A DNA stretch of 64,000 nt from Alphaproteobacteria bacterium (GCA_030431335.1 JAUIJH010000010.1:1-64000), one strand, 5' to 3'. Positions 18,487 to 27,997 are shown, counted from the first letter of the stretch. Notes: generated by a model from the letters alone, not told the origin. Program-made: numbers and translations.

Positions 18487-19500
18487 TCAGGCGCCGCGTG
18501 TCGCCTCGTTCACCAGGGCGATCATCCGGTCGAGATTGGCCATGGCGGCCACGCCGTCGGCGATGGTGGGGGCCGCGCTCGCTTCTCCGCGCAGGGCTGC
18601 GGCCACGTCGGCCATCAGCGCGTTGTAGCCCTTGTGGTCCTCGTTCGCCGCGGCGGTGAAGTTGGGCGTCCAGGTGAGCGTGTCGCAGGCGTCCGACAAG
18701 GTGGCGGCGGGATCGTCCGCCTTGAACGGCGGGTCACGGTGATAGGCGACGTTGATGATGTTGGAGACCTCCACGCGCTTGTGGTCGCCCATCACCTGGA
18801 TGAACTCCATCGGCGTCCCGCGCGACTGGACCGTGCCCATCACGAGCGTCCCCACCGCCCCGTTTTCGGCCGCGACCGACAGGTGGAAGAGGATTTTTCC
18901 GGACGCGGGCTCGACAACGCGCACCGACATGTCGGCGATGGGGGCGCCCATCAGCCACGGCACCAGGTCCATGTAGTGGACGCAGTGGTGCAAGAAGAAG
19001 CCCGAATAGTCCGCCTCGCCGGCGAAATAGGTCGGCGCCGTCATGTAGATGCCGGTGAGGCCGAGCACGGCGCCGAACTCGCCGGAATTGAGGATGTTGT
19101 GGGCGATCCGGTTGCCGGTGGAGTAGCGCTTCATGAAGCCGAGGACGACGGGCTTGCCGGCCTTTTCCGCCGCGCGGGCGATCTCGGCGGCGCCGGCCGT
19201 GTCGAGCGCCGGCGGCTTTTCCATGAACACCGGCAGCCCGCGCGCCAGCGCCTTGAGGCTCACCGCATGGTGCACCGCCGGGCCGACCGCCATCGCGATC
19301 GCGTCGAGGCCCGGGTGGGCGAGGAGCGCGTCGGCATCGGTGAACACGTTGGCGACGCCATAGTCGCCGGCGGTGGCGGCGGCGGCGGCCCCGTCACGGT
19401 CGCACACGGCGGCGAGGCGGATGCCGTTGCGCGCGAGCTGCGGCAGCAGCATCAGGCGCGCATGGCGGCCGCAACCGATCCAGCCGACATTGAGGCTCAT
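18487..19500 (-). CDS. Gfo/Idh/MocA-family oxidoreductase
   Basis: 337 residues. The N-terminal Rossmann fold begins [19 protein letters not shown] and is followed by the conserved FMEKPPALD (EKP motif). The C-terminal domain carries [15 protein letters not shown], the usual position for catalytic residues. Such enzymes oxidise or reduce sugars, inositols or their derivatives with NAD(P). The ATG overlaps the stop of the TIM-barrel gene upstream (ATGA), so the two are coupled, a common pair in inositol and sugar catabolism. The substrate is unknown. Confidence 0.9.
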   Translation of the reverse strand: MSLNVGWIGCGRHARLMLLPQLARNGIRLAAVCDRDGAAAAATAGDYGVANVFTDADALLAHPGLDAIAMAVGPAVHHAVSLKALARGLPVFMEKPPALDTAGAAEIARAAEKAGKPVVLGFMKRYSTGNRIAHNILNSGEFGAVLGLTGIYMTAPTYFAGEADYSGFFLHHCVHYMDLVPWLMGAPIADMSVRVVEPASGKILFHLSVAAENGAVGTLVMGTVQSRGTPMEFIQVMGDHKRVEVSNIINVAYHRDPPFKADDPAATLSDACDTLTWTPNFTAAANEDHKGYNALMADVAAALRGEASAAPTIADGVAAMANLDRMIALVNEATRGA

Positions 19501-20384
19501 TGGGCGACCTCCGCCAGCGTCAGGCTGGAGCGGATCAGGTTGAGGCCGGCGACGAGCTTCTCGCTCTCGTCCTCGTGCGGCGCGCGCCAATGGGCGATGG
19601 GCAGGCCGACGCGATCGTCGTCGCGGCGGAAGGGCTCCAGCGAGACCGGGCCGTCATAGCCGATATCGGCGAGGGCCCGCATGATCGCGGTCCAGTCGAG
19701 GTGGCCGGTGCCGGGGTGGCCGCGATGGTTCTCGTTGGCCTGGAAGTGCACCAGGCGGTGGCCGGCGCTGCGGATTGCGTCGGGGATGGAGCGCTCTTCC
19801 ATGTTCATGTGGAAGGTGTCGAGCATCACGCCGAGGCCGGGGCTGTCCACCTCGTCCACCACCTCGATGGCCTGGCGCGTGGTCGACACGATGTCGGTCT
19901 CGAAGCGGTTGAGCGGCTCCAGTCCGAACACGATGCCGGCGGCGGCGGCCTCCGGCGCCACGGCCGCGAGCCCCTCCACCGTGCGCTGGGCACGCAGCGC
20001 GATGGCGTCGGCCCCGTGGGGCACCGGCGCGCGGCCGGCGAACACCAGGGGTTCGCCATAGAGCGGGCCGCCGACGATGGTGGCGCCGAGGGCTTCGGCC
20101 ACCTCGATGGTGCGGCGCAGATAGTCGAGGCCGCCCTGGCGCGCGGATGCTTCATCGCTGGCGATCGAGCGGGCGAGGCTGACGCGCGCGGCGAGGACGA
20201 CACCGAGATCGGCATCGGCCAGGGCGGCACGGGTCTGCGCCAAATCGAGCCCGTCCTCCGGCTCGGGCACCAGAAGCTCGATGAAGTCGAACCCGAGGGC
20301 ACGAACTCTCGCGAACAGGCCCAGGTCGCCCGGCCCGAAAGGCCGGTTGAACTGCATGGAAATGATACCGATTGGGTTCTTCAT
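19497..20384 (-). CDS. Sugar phosphate isomerase/epimerase-like TIM-barrel protein
   Basis: 295 residues of the AP-endonuclease-2 / IolE / tagatose-epimerase type. Metal-binding positions of the family are visible: [21 protein letters not shown] and [10 protein letters not shown], with HPGTGHLDW between. The N-terminal [35 protein letters not shown] is typical. No signal peptide. Coupled to the Gfo/Idh/MocA dehydrogenase by a 4-base overlap, suggesting successive steps on one sugar. The ribosome site is weak; an internal Met at codon 10 is an alternative start. Confidence 0.88.
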   Translation of the reverse strand: MKNPIGIISMQFNRPFGPGDLGLFARVRALGFDFIELLVPEPEDGLDLAQTRAALADADLGVVLAARVSLARSIASDEASARQGGLDYLRRTIEVAEALGATIVGGPLYGEPLVFAGRAPVPHGADAIALRAQRTVEGLAAVAPEAAAAGIVFGLEPLNRFETDIVSTTRQAIEVVDEVDSPGLGVMLDTFHMNMEERSIPDAIRSAGHRLVHFQANENHRGHPGTGHLDWTAIMRALADIGYDGPVSLEPFRRDDDRVGLPIAHWRAPHEDESEKLVAGLNLIRSSLTLAEVAQ

Positions 20385-20543
20385 TGTCGTCCGGGTGTGT
20401 CGAGGCGGCCCGCTGGGGCCGGGGAAGAAGGGGGTGGTCAGTGCGCCAGGGCGCGGAACGCCGCGCCGGCGACGCCGTGCGTGGCGGGGCGAGCGGCGGC
20501 GGCGAAATCGAATGTCATCGGCATGAAAGCGTGGACACCCCGC

Positions 20544-21242
20544 TCATCGCGCGCCGTCCTGATCGATGATCTTGGGCCCGAAATCGCCGATCGTCGCGAT
20601 GTGGTGGGAGAGGGCGGCGCGGGCCGCCTCGGCATCGCCGGCGGCAATGGCGTCGATGATCGCCACGTGCCGGTCGGCCGTTTCGGGCAGCGCGCGATTG
20701 GGGCTCGAATTGATGATCTTGTAGCGGTGATTGTGGATCAGGCAGCGGCTGAGGATGGGCTGCACCGCCGGCAGGCCCGCGGCCGCGAACAGCGCCATGT
20801 GAAAGCACCGGTCGTGGATGGAAAGGCGATATTCGTCTCCCTCCCGCGCGGCGGCACGCATCTCCTCCAGCTCCGCCCGCAGCGTCTCCAGGACGGCGGT
20901 GCCGCGCGCCATGGTGCGCGCGATGGCGCGGCACTCGATGTCGTGGCGCACCAGCAGCAGTTCGCGCGCGTCGTCCTCGTTGCAGTCCGCCACGCGGGTG
21001 CCGCGGTGGGCCATGCGGTGGACGAGGCCCTGTTCCTGCAATTGCAGCAGCGCCTCGCGCACGGTGCCCTGGCTGCAGTTGAAGTGCGACGCGAGGTCGA
21101 GCTCCAGCAGCGTCCGGTTGGGGGCGAGGACGCCGAGCAGGATGTCCCGCTGCAAGCTTGTGAACACGGCCTGGCTGCGCCGGGAGGCGCTCCTCAGGCG
21201 GGTTGCGCCTTGTGGCGGAGATTGGAAATTTTCAACCGCCAT
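20544..21242 (-). CDS. GntR-family regulator (FCD/FadR subgroup)
   Basis: 232 residues from ATG 21242, with GGGTGG just upstream; a GTG two codons earlier is possible. The winged helix is FTSLQRDILLGVLAPNRTLLELDLASHFNCSQGTVREALLQLQEQGLV, followed by an all-helical FCD effector domain (IHDRCFHMALFAAAG, HVAIIDAIAAGDAEAARAALSHHI). Divergent from the dehydrogenase at 21337; the shared gap holds a 14-bp palindrome at 21259-21272. The 159-base gap after it (20385-20543) shows no convincing gene. Probably regulates both sides of the divergent promoter. Confidence 0.88.
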   Translation of the reverse strand: MAVENFQSPPQGATRLRSASRRSQAVFTSLQRDILLGVLAPNRTLLELDLASHFNCSQGTVREALLQLQEQGLVHRMAHRGTRVADCNEDDARELLLVRHDIECRAIARTMARGTAVLETLRAELEEMRAAAREGDEYRLSIHDRCFHMALFAAAGLPAVQPILSRCLIHNHRYKIINSSPNRALPETADRHVAIIDAIAAGDAEAARAALSHHIATIGDFGPKIIDQDGAR

Positions 21243-21258
21243 TGCCACCCTGCATCGT

Positions 21259-21272
21259 TATCAATATTGATA
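21259..21272. promoter_or_regulatory. Palindromic candidate operator of the GntR regulator
   Basis: TATCAATATTGATA is a perfect 14-bp palindrome in the 94-base divergent gap, 17 bases before the GntR start. The sequence CGTTATCAATATTG covering its left half matches CGTTATCATTATCG at 26763-26776 in 12 of 14 positions. A smaller palindrome, TGGTACCA, follows at 21274-21281. Confidence 0.6.
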
Positions 21273-21336
21273 GTGGTACCATTGCCCGCTGTAACGCGCA
21301 AGCGTATCGGAAGATGCCGAGCTGAAGGATTCCCTC

Positions 21337-22434
21337 GTGAGCGACCCATTGTCCCGTGGCCCGACGCCGATCGTCCAATTCGGCACCAGCCGCTTCCTTC
21401 AGGCCCATGCGGATCTTTTCTTCAGCGAGGCCGATCCGGACCTCACCGTCACGGTGGTGCAGTCGTCCGGCGACGCGGCGCGGGCGCGGCGCTTGCCCGC
21501 TCTGGCCGCCCCGGAGGGCTTCCCGGTCCGGATCCGCGGCCTTGAGGGCGGGCGCGAGGTCGACGAGGAGCGGCGCGTGACGAGCGTGGTGCGCGCCCTC
21601 TCCACGGCGACGGACTGGGCGCGCCTGGTCGACGTCGTGGTGCGCGAGGCACGGGTGATCGTGTCCAACACGGCCGATGCCGGCTACGAGCCGCAGCCGG
21701 GCGATCTCGCCGCGACGGCGCATCAGGCGATGAGCTTTCCGGCCAAGCTGTTCCATCTCCTCAAGGCGCGCCATGCCGCTGGCGCGGGCAGCCTCACCAT
21801 CATGCCGACCGAGTTGGTGCCCGACAACGGCCGCGTCCTGAAGGCGCGCGTGATGGAGATCGCCGAGGGCGCGGGCGCCGACGCGGCGCTGATGGATTTC
21901 CTGGCGGGCTTGCCCTTCGCCAACTCGCTGGTGGACCGCATCGTGTCCGAGCCCATCGAGCCGGCCGGCGCGGTGGCCGAACCTTATGCGCTGTGGGCGA
22001 TCGAGGCGGGCGAGGGGATTGCGCCGCCCTGCATCCACCCGGCGGTGCAGATGGTGACCGATCTGGGCCCCATCGAGCGGCTGAAGCTCTACATTCTCAA
22101 TCTCGGCCACACCGTGCTCGCCGACATGTGGCGCGGTGCGGGGGGCGATCCGGCCGTCACCGTGCGCGCGATGCTGGCGCACGAGCCCGGCGCGGCGCTG
22201 CGGGCGATCTACGCCGAGGAGGTGCTGCCGGGCTTTGCCGCCCACGGCGAGGGCGAGGCCGCCACGCAATACGTCGCCACGACGCTGGAGCGGATGGCCA
22301 ACCCCTTCCTGGACCACCGCCTCGCCGACATCGCGCAAAACCATCCGCAGAAGGCGGAACGCCGGATCGGCGGTTTCCTGCGTTACGCCGGCATGCCCGC
22401 CCCACGCCTCGCGGCGGTGCTGGAGCGCGCCTAG
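21337..22434 (+). CDS. Mannitol dehydrogenase-family oxidoreductase (uronate reductase-like)
   Basis: 365 residues. Carries the polyol long-chain dehydrogenase signature K-x4-N-x2-H (Lys250, Asn255, His258 in KLYILNLGHT) and the N-terminal FGTSRFLQAHADLFF that resembles tagaturonate/fructuronate reductases. Such enzymes interconvert hexuronates or mannitol-type polyols and keto acids with NAD(H). It is shorter than typical UxaB/MtlK-type enzymes (around 380-490), mainly in the loops and C-terminal part. GTG start with AAGGA upstream. Divergent from the GntR gene, so likely part of its regulon. Confidence 0.85.
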   Translation: MSDPLSRGPTPIVQFGTSRFLQAHADLFFSEADPDLTVTVVQSSGDAARARRLPALAAPEGFPVRIRGLEGGREVDEERRVTSVVRALSTATDWARLVDVVVREARVIVSNTADAGYEPQPGDLAATAHQAMSFPAKLFHLLKARHAAGAGSLTIMPTELVPDNGRVLKARVMEIAEGAGADAALMDFLAGLPFANSLVDRIVSEPIEPAGAVAEPYALWAIEAGEGIAPPCIHPAVQMVTDLGPIERLKLYILNLGHTVLADMWRGAGGDPAVTVRAMLAHEPGAALRAIYAEEVLPGFAAHGEGEAATQYVATTLERMANPFLDHRLADIAQNHPQKAERRIGGFLRYAGMPAPRLAAVLERA

Positions 22435-22451
22435 GCGGAGAGGGGGGCGGC

Positions 22452-23534
22452 TCAGAATCGCGGGTCCGCGGCGCTGAGCGCCGCCTCGTCGGAGCGAGCG
22501 ATGATGCGCACGTTCGCCGGATCGATGGCGATGCCCACGGGCGTGCCCTCGGCCAGCAGCGTCGCCGTCGCCGCCTCGCTGACGAGGAGGGCGCCGACGG
22601 CGGTGTCGACGCGATACTCCGCGAGCGCGCCCAGGTAGGAGCCACGGCGGACCTTGCCGGCGATGGTTCCCGCGCCGGCGGCCCTGTCGAGGTGCATGTG
22701 CTCGGGCCGCAGCACCACATCGACGGCGGTGCCGGGGGCGAGATCGGTCGGCAGCTCGAGCCCGTCGAGGCGCACCAGCGGCGTGGCGCCGGGCAACACT
22801 TCGGCCCCCACCACGTTGGCATCGCCCATGAAGTCGGCGACGAAGGCGCTGGCCGGCCGCTCGTAGAGGTCGCGCGGCGTGCCGCTCTGGGCGATCCGCC
22901 CGTGCCGCATCACGATCACGCGGTCCGAAATCGCCATCGCCTCCGACTGGTCGTGGGTGACGTAGACAACGGTGAGGCCGAGGCGCTGCTGCAGGTCGCG
23001 GATTTCCTCGCGCACCTGGCGGCGCAGCTTGGCGTCGAGGTTAGACAGCGGCTCGTCGAACAGGAGCACGTCCGGCTCCAGCACCAGCGCGCGCGCGACG
23101 GCCACCCGCTGCTGCTGGCCGCCGGAAATCGCGCTCGGCAGGCGCGTTTCCAGCGCGGCGAGGCCGAGCAGGTCGAGCTGGCGGCGGGCGCGCTCGAAGG
23201 CTTCCGCCTTGTTCATCCGCTGGGCGAGGAGGCCGTAGGCGACGTTTTCGATGACGTTCATGTGCGGGAACAGCGCGTAGGACTGGAACACCATGGCGAT
23301 GTTGCGCTCGCTCGCCGGCACGCGCGACACGTCCTTGCCGGCGATGACGATGCGCCCGCGGGTCGGCATCTCAAGGCCGGCGATCAGGCGCAGCACCGTG
23401 GTCTTGCCGCAGCCGGAGGGGCCGAGCAGGCTGACGAGTTCGTGCGTCTCGACGGCGAACGCGATGTCACGCACCGCCTCGAAGCGGCCGAACGTCTTGC
23501 CGACGCTGTCGAAGATGAGGGCGCTGTCGCTCAC
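22452..23534 (-). CDS. ABC transporter ATPase (FbpC/PotA type)
   Basis: 360 residues. Walker A GPSGCGKTT at residues 38-46, Q-loop VFQSYALFPH, signature ISGGQQQRVAVARAL, Walker B LLFDEPLSNLD, switch His in YVTHDQSEAM, then a TOBE domain (VVLRPEHMHLD). The signature begins with Ile instead of Leu, a tolerated variant. The start is a GTG at 23534 after GGGAG; it overlaps the permease stop by four bases. The frame remains open to 25601 across the permease, but that is not coding in this frame. Energises the two-domain permease next to it. Confidence 0.93.
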   Translation of the reverse strand: MSDSALIFDSVGKTFGRFEAVRDIAFAVETHELVSLLGPSGCGKTTVLRLIAGLEMPTRGRIVIAGKDVSRVPASERNIAMVFQSYALFPHMNVIENVAYGLLAQRMNKAEAFERARRQLDLLGLAALETRLPSAISGGQQQRVAVARALVLEPDVLLFDEPLSNLDAKLRRQVREEIRDLQQRLGLTVVYVTHDQSEAMAISDRVIVMRHGRIAQSGTPRDLYERPASAFVADFMGDANVVGAEVLPGATPLVRLDGLELPTDLAPGTAVDVVLRPEHMHLDRAAGAGTIAGKVRRGSYLGALAEYRVDTAVGALLVSEAATATLLAEGTPVGIAIDPANVRIIARSDEAALSAADPRF

Positions 23535-25657
23535 GCTGTCTCCCGGGATTTGTTCGTGTCGAGGCGGCGGAACTCCACCCGGCGCAGGATCAGCTGGAGC
23601 AGCGCCACCACCAGGATGAGGAGCACGATCAACACGACGCTGTAGGCGATCGCGCGGCCGTAGTTCGTGTTTTCCACCAGGCCGATGATGTAGGTGGTGG
23701 CCCAGTCGTAGCGCGGCGAGACGAGGAAGATCACCTGGCTCAGCGTCGTCACCGAGGCGACGAAGGCGTAGATCACCGCCGTCGCCACCGCCGGCTTCAG
23801 CAGCGGGAACAGGACGCGGCGCAAGGTCGTGCCGGGGCCGGCGCCGAGCGTGGTGGACGCCTCGTCGAGCGAGGGGTCGAGCTGGGAGAATTGGGCGAGG
23901 CCCACGCGGAGCCCGATCGGCATGTTGCGCGAGACGAAGGCGATGACGAGGATGAAGGCGGTGCCGGTGATCTCGATCGGCGGCGTGTTGAAGGCGAGGA
24001 CGTAGGCGAGGCCGATGACGGTGCCGGGCATGGCAAAGCTCATCATCGCCGCGAATTCGAAGGTGCGCCGCCCGGTGAAGCGCCGCCGGGCGATGAGATA
24101 GGCCATCAGGAGGCCGAGCGCGGCCGTCAACGGGGCGGCGAGGGTGGCGAGCATCATGGTGGTGCCGAACGAGTTCCACGCCCCGCCCGCCCACACGAGA
24201 CCGTGCTCGCCGGCGATCACGTTGAACGCGTCCACGTAGTTGGCGAGCGTCAGCGAATAGTCGCGGCCCCACAAGGTGGCGAACGAGCCCAGGATGATGG
24301 TGCCGTAGACGGTGAGGATCAGCGCGCCCCACACCAGCGTGAGGGCGATGATTCCGGTTTTCAGCGGCACCGACAGGCGCGCATGCTGACCGCCGTCGCC
24401 CTTGCCGGTCACGGTGACGAAGGAGGTGTTGCGCAGCCACAGCACCTGCAGCAGGAACGCGGCGAGCGAGATCACGAGCAGGACCACCGCGAGCCCCGCC
24501 GCTTCGCCGAGATCGGCCTGCGCGCCGACGATCTTGAAATAGATGCCCGAGGCGAGGACGCGAAAACCGCCGCCCAGCACCAGCGGGTTGCCGAGATCGG
24601 CGAGGCTCTCGATGAAGGTGAGCAGGAAGGCGTTGGCGAGGCCGGGCCGGATCAGGGGCAGCGTGACGGTGCGGAAGGTGCGCCAGCGCGACGCGCGCAG
24701 CGTGGAGGCCGCTTCCTCCACCGAGGGGCTGACGGATACCAGCGTGGCGTGGATCACCATGAAGGCGAGGGGCGTGAGGCCGAGCGTCTGCGCCAGCCAC
24801 ACCCCCTGCGGTCCGTAGATCCACCGCGAGGGGCGGATATCGAACACGTCGTACATGAAGAGCGTGACGGAGCCGGAGCGGCCGAACAGCAGGATCAGCG
24901 CGAGACCCACCACGAAGGGGGGCGTCACCAGCGGCAGCAGCGTCACGAGCCGCGCGGGTCCGGTGAAGGGGCTGCGGATGCGGGTGGTGAAGAGCGCGGC
25001 GGCAAGCCCGATGAGCGTGGTCGCCAGGCCAACCGCGATACCGAGCCACAGCGAGTTCCACACCATGCCGCAGCGCTTGCCGCCGGCGAGACAGTCGAGC
25101 CCCCAAAGGTCCTTGCCCAGGAAGCGCTCCGCGAGACCCTCGGCGAGGGAGCCGGAGGCCGCCGGACGCATCACCTCCTGCAGCACCTGCACCACCGGGA
25201 ACAGCACGAAGATGGCGAGCACCGCCGAGGAGAAGACGAGGAGGTGGTTGCCGAACGCATCGCCGTCCATCGCTCCGCGCCGCGCCAGGGCGCCGGCTGC
25301 GAGACCGAGAAGGGCGATGAGCGTGATGGTGGCCCCCCATCCCATCGCGGGCTGGTTGGCGAGAGACAGGGGCGCTTCCGCATCGTACGGCGTGCCGGCG
25401 AGGCCGCCGGAGACGAGCACCCAGACGGCGCCGCCCAGCGTCACCGCGAGAGTGACGAGGGCGGCGCCGCGCGTGCCGCGCAGGGTGAGGAGGAACGCGG
25501 CAAGGGCAGCCGCGGCGACGGGAAGCGTCGCGGCCAGGCCTGAGAGGGAGAGGCCCAGGAGGCCCCCGTTCAACGGCGCGCCCGGACCTTCGGCATACCA
25601 AGGCAGGAGGCTTGCCGCAGCGATGGCGGCAAGCCAGACGGTCGATGAGCGAACCAC
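23531..25657 (-). CDS. Two-domain ABC permease (FbpB-like fusion)
   Basis: 708 residues holding two fused permease domains. Two EAA loops are visible: EEAASTLRASRWRTFRTVTLPLIRPG and DEASTTLGAGPGTTLRRVLFPLLKPA. The N-terminal 130 residues add further hydrophobic segments. This fused layout is typical of the ferric-iron FbpB/ThiP-type group, where one protein makes the whole channel. GTG start at 25657 with no clear ribosome site, 22 bases after the binding-protein stop, so coupling is likely. Whether the cargo is iron or an organic acid is open; the neighbours are sugar-acid enzymes. Confidence 0.9.
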   Translation of the reverse strand: MVRSSTVWLAAIAAASLLPWYAEGPGAPLNGGLLGLSLSGLAATLPVAAAALAAFLLTLRGTRGAALVTLAVTLGGAVWVLVSGGLAGTPYDAEAPLSLANQPAMGWGATITLIALLGLAAGALARRGAMDGDAFGNHLLVFSSAVLAIFVLFPVVQVLQEVMRPAASGSLAEGLAERFLGKDLWGLDCLAGGKRCGMVWNSLWLGIAVGLATTLIGLAAALFTTRIRSPFTGPARLVTLLPLVTPPFVVGLALILLFGRSGSVTLFMYDVFDIRPSRWIYGPQGVWLAQTLGLTPLAFMVIHATLVSVSPSVEEAASTLRASRWRTFRTVTLPLIRPGLANAFLLTFIESLADLGNPLVLGGGFRVLASGIYFKIVGAQADLGEAAGLAVVLLVISLAAFLLQVLWLRNTSFVTVTGKGDGGQHARLSVPLKTGIIALTLVWGALILTVYGTIILGSFATLWGRDYSLTLANYVDAFNVIAGEHGLVWAGGAWNSFGTTMMLATLAAPLTAALGLLMAYLIARRRFTGRRTFEFAAMMSFAMPGTVIGLAYVLAFNTPPIEITGTAFILVIAFVSRNMPIGLRVGLAQFSQLDPSLDEASTTLGAGPGTTLRRVLFPLLKPAVATAVIYAFVASVTTLSQVIFLVSPRYDWATTYIIGLVENTNYGRAIAYSVVLIVLLILVVALLQLILRRVEFRRLDTNKSRETA

Positions 25658-25679
25658 GGGGACTGGGGGAGACCGGCGA

Positions 25680-26702
25680 TCAGCGCTGCGAGCCGATTTC
25701 GTCGTCCCACCGCTTCAGGAGGTGGGTGCGCGTTTCGGCCGAGCCGTATTTGGCGAAGTCGTAGTCGATCAGCTTGGTCTCTTCGAGCTTCGGCGCTTCG
25801 GGGGGCGGTGCCACGGCCTTGTTGGCCTGGATCTGGTAGGCGCCGGCATCGAGCGCGAGGCTCTGGGCCTCGGCGGTGAGGGCCCAATCGTAGAACTTCT
25901 TGGCGACCTCCGGATTCGGCGCGCCGGCGATCAGGCTCATGGAGCCGATCTCGTAGCCGGTCCCGTCGGAGGGGGCGACGGCCTTCACGGGGAAGCCGGC
26001 GGCGGCCTGCTGGATCACGTCGTGCAGGAAGGCGATGCCGATACCCGTTTCACCCATCGCCGCGGCGCGGATGCCGGCGGTGCCGGACTGGGTGTATTCG
26101 GAGATGTTGTCATCGATCTTTTCGAGGAATGCGAACGCGCCGTCCTCGCCGTAGAGCTGAACCAGCGTGGCGAGCGCGGTGTAGGCCGTGCCGGAGGTGT
26201 TGGGGTTGGCGACCTGGATCTCGCCTTCGTACTCGGTGCGCGCGAGGTCTTCCCAGGCGAGCGGGGGCTCGAGCCCTTCGCGCTCGAAGAATTCCGTGTT
26301 GTAGCCCCAGCCCAGAACACCGGAGTAGATACCGATGGTCTTGTGGCCGGCGGTCTCGTACTGCTCCAGCGCCCAGTCCTGCAGCTCGTTGGTGTGGGGC
26401 GATTCATAGGCGACGGTGAGGTCTTCGGACGCGGCCTGGATGTGCGCGTCGCCCGACCCGCCCCACCACACGTCCGCGCGCGGGTTGGCCGATTCGGCGC
26501 GGATCTGAGCGAGCGCGGCACCCGTGTCCTTGCGCTGCATGGCGACGTCGACGCCGGTGGCGGCGGAGAAGGCGGCCGCGGTCGCCTCGCACCAGGACTG
26601 CTGCACCGAGCAGTAGATCGCCAGCTCGTCGGCGCTGGCGGTGGCGCCCATGGCGATGAGGCCGATGGCAGTGAGCGTGGCCCGGTTGAGACACTTGGGC
26701 AT
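25680..26702 (-). CDS. ABC substrate-binding protein (AfuA/FbpA-like)
   Basis: 340 residues with a Sec signal (MPKCLNRATLTAIGLIAMGA, cleavage after TASA). The mature start ELAIYCSVQQSWCEATAAAFSAATGVDV and NPRADVWWGGSGDA match the AfuA-type periplasmic proteins that serve ferric iron, sugar phosphates or phosphonates. GIYSGVLGWGYNTEFF follows. Start at 26702 chosen for AGGAGG seven bases upstream; the open frame to 26801 is promoter DNA. First gene of a three-gene importer, divergent from the enolase-family gene. Direct repeats of TTATC in the gap may bind the GntR protein. Confidence 0.9.
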   Translation of the reverse strand: MPKCLNRATLTAIGLIAMGATASADELAIYCSVQQSWCEATAAAFSAATGVDVAMQRKDTGAALAQIRAESANPRADVWWGGSGDAHIQAASEDLTVAYESPHTNELQDWALEQYETAGHKTIGIYSGVLGWGYNTEFFEREGLEPPLAWEDLARTEYEGEIQVANPNTSGTAYTALATLVQLYGEDGAFAFLEKIDDNISEYTQSGTAGIRAAAMGETGIGIAFLHDVIQQAAAGFPVKAVAPSDGTGYEIGSMSLIAGAPNPEVAKKFYDWALTAEAQSLALDAGAYQIQANKAVAPPPEAPKLEETKLIDYDFAKYGSAETRTHLLKRWDDEIGSQR

Positions 26703-26764
26703 ACGTTGTCCTCCTGTTGGGTTTCTGCGTCGGATTGCGAAAAGGGAGTTCCTTGTCGCCACCG

Positions 26765-26782
26765 TTATCATTATCGTTATCG
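26765..26782. promoter_or_regulatory. Three tandem TTATC(A/G) hexamers in a divergent promoter
   Basis: TTATCA, TTATCG and TTATCG follow one another without gaps in the 122-base region between the binding-protein gene (minus) and the enolase-family gene (plus). The first copy lies in CGTTATCATTATCG, which resembles the left half of the GntR palindrome at 21256-21269 (12 of 14). Probably a regulatory site shared with that regulator; this is inference. Confidence 0.45.
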
Positions 26783-26824
26783 AGATTAGCACGAACCGCA
26801 ACCCCTTCCCATCGAGAGGACACG

Positions 26825-27997
26825 ATGAGCGTCATCGAGAGCGTGGCCGTCACCGAATTCGAATATTTCGTGGAGGATCTCGCCCTCGACGATGGCGGCT
26901 TCAACATCGTCTGCGCGCCGGGCCAACGGCACCGCATGACGCGCCACGCCATCGTCATCCGCGACAGTGAGGGCGCGAGCGGCGAATACGTGGTCGGCTG
27001 GGGCGGCACGCCGGGGGCGATGGCCCAGGTCCGCCAGCTCGCTCCCCAGCTCATCGGCCGCGATCCGCTGCACCGCGAGGCGATCTACGCCCACTTCCGC
27101 TACGGGCTGCGCCAGACCGACATGATGGGCATCGGCCTCATCGACATCTGCCTGTGGGACCTTGCCGGCAAGCGGTTCGGGGCGTCCGTCGCCACGCTCC
27201 TGGGCGGCGACAAGACGGCGGTGCCGGCCTACGCGAGCACCATCCACGGCGACCGCAATGGGCGGCTGTGCTCGCCGGCGGCCTATGTGGAGTTTGCGGC
27301 CGAGTGCCGGGAACTGGGCTACACCGGCTTCAAGGTGCACGGCTTTTCCGAGGGCGATCCGGACGAGGAGTGCGAGACGGTGCGGCTCCTCGGCGCGCGC
27401 TTCGGCGGCGAGATGAAGCTGATGCTCGACCCCTCGTGCGACCTTCGCACCTTCTCGGCCGCCCTTCAGGTGGGGCGGGCGTGCGACGAGGCGAACTTCA
27501 TGTGGCTGGAGGATCCCTATCGCGACAACGGCGTGTCGCAGCACGGGGCGAAGCGGCTCAAGTCGTTCATCAAGACGCCGCTCCTGATGACGGAGCACGT
27601 GCGCGGCCTGGAGCAGAAGGCCGATTTCATCGTCGCCGGCGCGACGGACTACGTGCGCGCCGATCCCGAGTTCGATCTCGGCATCACCGGCACCATGCGG
27701 ATCGCGCACCTGGCCGAATCGTTCGGCCTCGACGTGGAGCTCCACTCGCCCGGCCCCGCCCAGCGCCACGCGATGGCGGCGATCCGCAACACCAATTTCT
27801 ACGAATCGACCCTCGTCGGACCCGGCATGAAAAACGCGCTCCCCCCGATCTACACCTGCGGCTACAGCGACGACCTGGACGCCATCAGCCCCGACGGAAC
27901 CTTCCCGGTGCCCACCGGCCCAGGCCTCGGCGTCACCTACGATTGGGAGCGCATCGACCGCTCGAAGGTCAGCGAGTTCCGCATCGGCAAGGACTGA
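26825..27997 (+). CDS. Enolase-superfamily enzyme (mandelate racemase group, acid-sugar dehydratase-like)
   Basis: 390 residues. The barrel residues are readable: Lys170-Val-His172 at the end of the second strand, metal ligands Asp202, Glu229 and Glu257, and the Asp280/His307 pair (YVRADPEF and ELHSPG) typical of the mandelate racemase group. Such enzymes remove a proton next to a carboxylate and usually dehydrate acid sugars. Many relatives have K-x-K where this one has K-x-H, so its stereochemistry may be special. GAGAGGA precedes the ATG. Neighbours: AfuA-type importer (divergent) and an amidohydrolase 98 bases downstream. Confidence 0.88.
   Translation: MSVIESVAVTEFEYFVEDLALDDGGFNIVCAPGQRHRMTRHAIVIRDSEGASGEYVVGWGGTPGAMAQVRQLAPQLIGRDPLHREAIYAHFRYGLRQTDMMGIGLIDICLWDLAGKRFGASVATLLGGDKTAVPAYASTIHGDRNGRLCSPAAYVEFAAECRELGYTGFKVHGFSEGDPDEECETVRLLGARFGGEMKLMLDPSCDLRTFSAALQVGRACDEANFMWLEDPYRDNGVSQHGAKRLKSFIKTPLLMTEHVRGLEQKADFIVAGATDYVRADPEFDLGITGTMRIAHLAESFGLDVELHSPGPAQRHAMAAIRNTNFYESTLVGPGMKNALPPIYTCGYSDDLDAISPDGTFPVPTGPGLGVTYDWERIDRSKVSEFRIGKD

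Noticed and set aside
20438-20647. Small minus-strand frame in the gap after the GntR gene
   Set aside because: 69 codons, mostly overlapping the GntR gene, no ribosome site; only about 30 codons are outside it.
21274-21281. TGGTACCA palindrome beside the GntR operator candidate
   Set aside because: Only 8 bp and without the central spacing of known FadR-type sites; not strong enough as a separate operator.
22452-25601. A 1049-residue ATPase fusion reading through the permease region
   Set aside because: The sequence upstream of 23534 in this frame is an out-of-frame image of the permease gene; a GTG with ribosome site starts the true ATPase.
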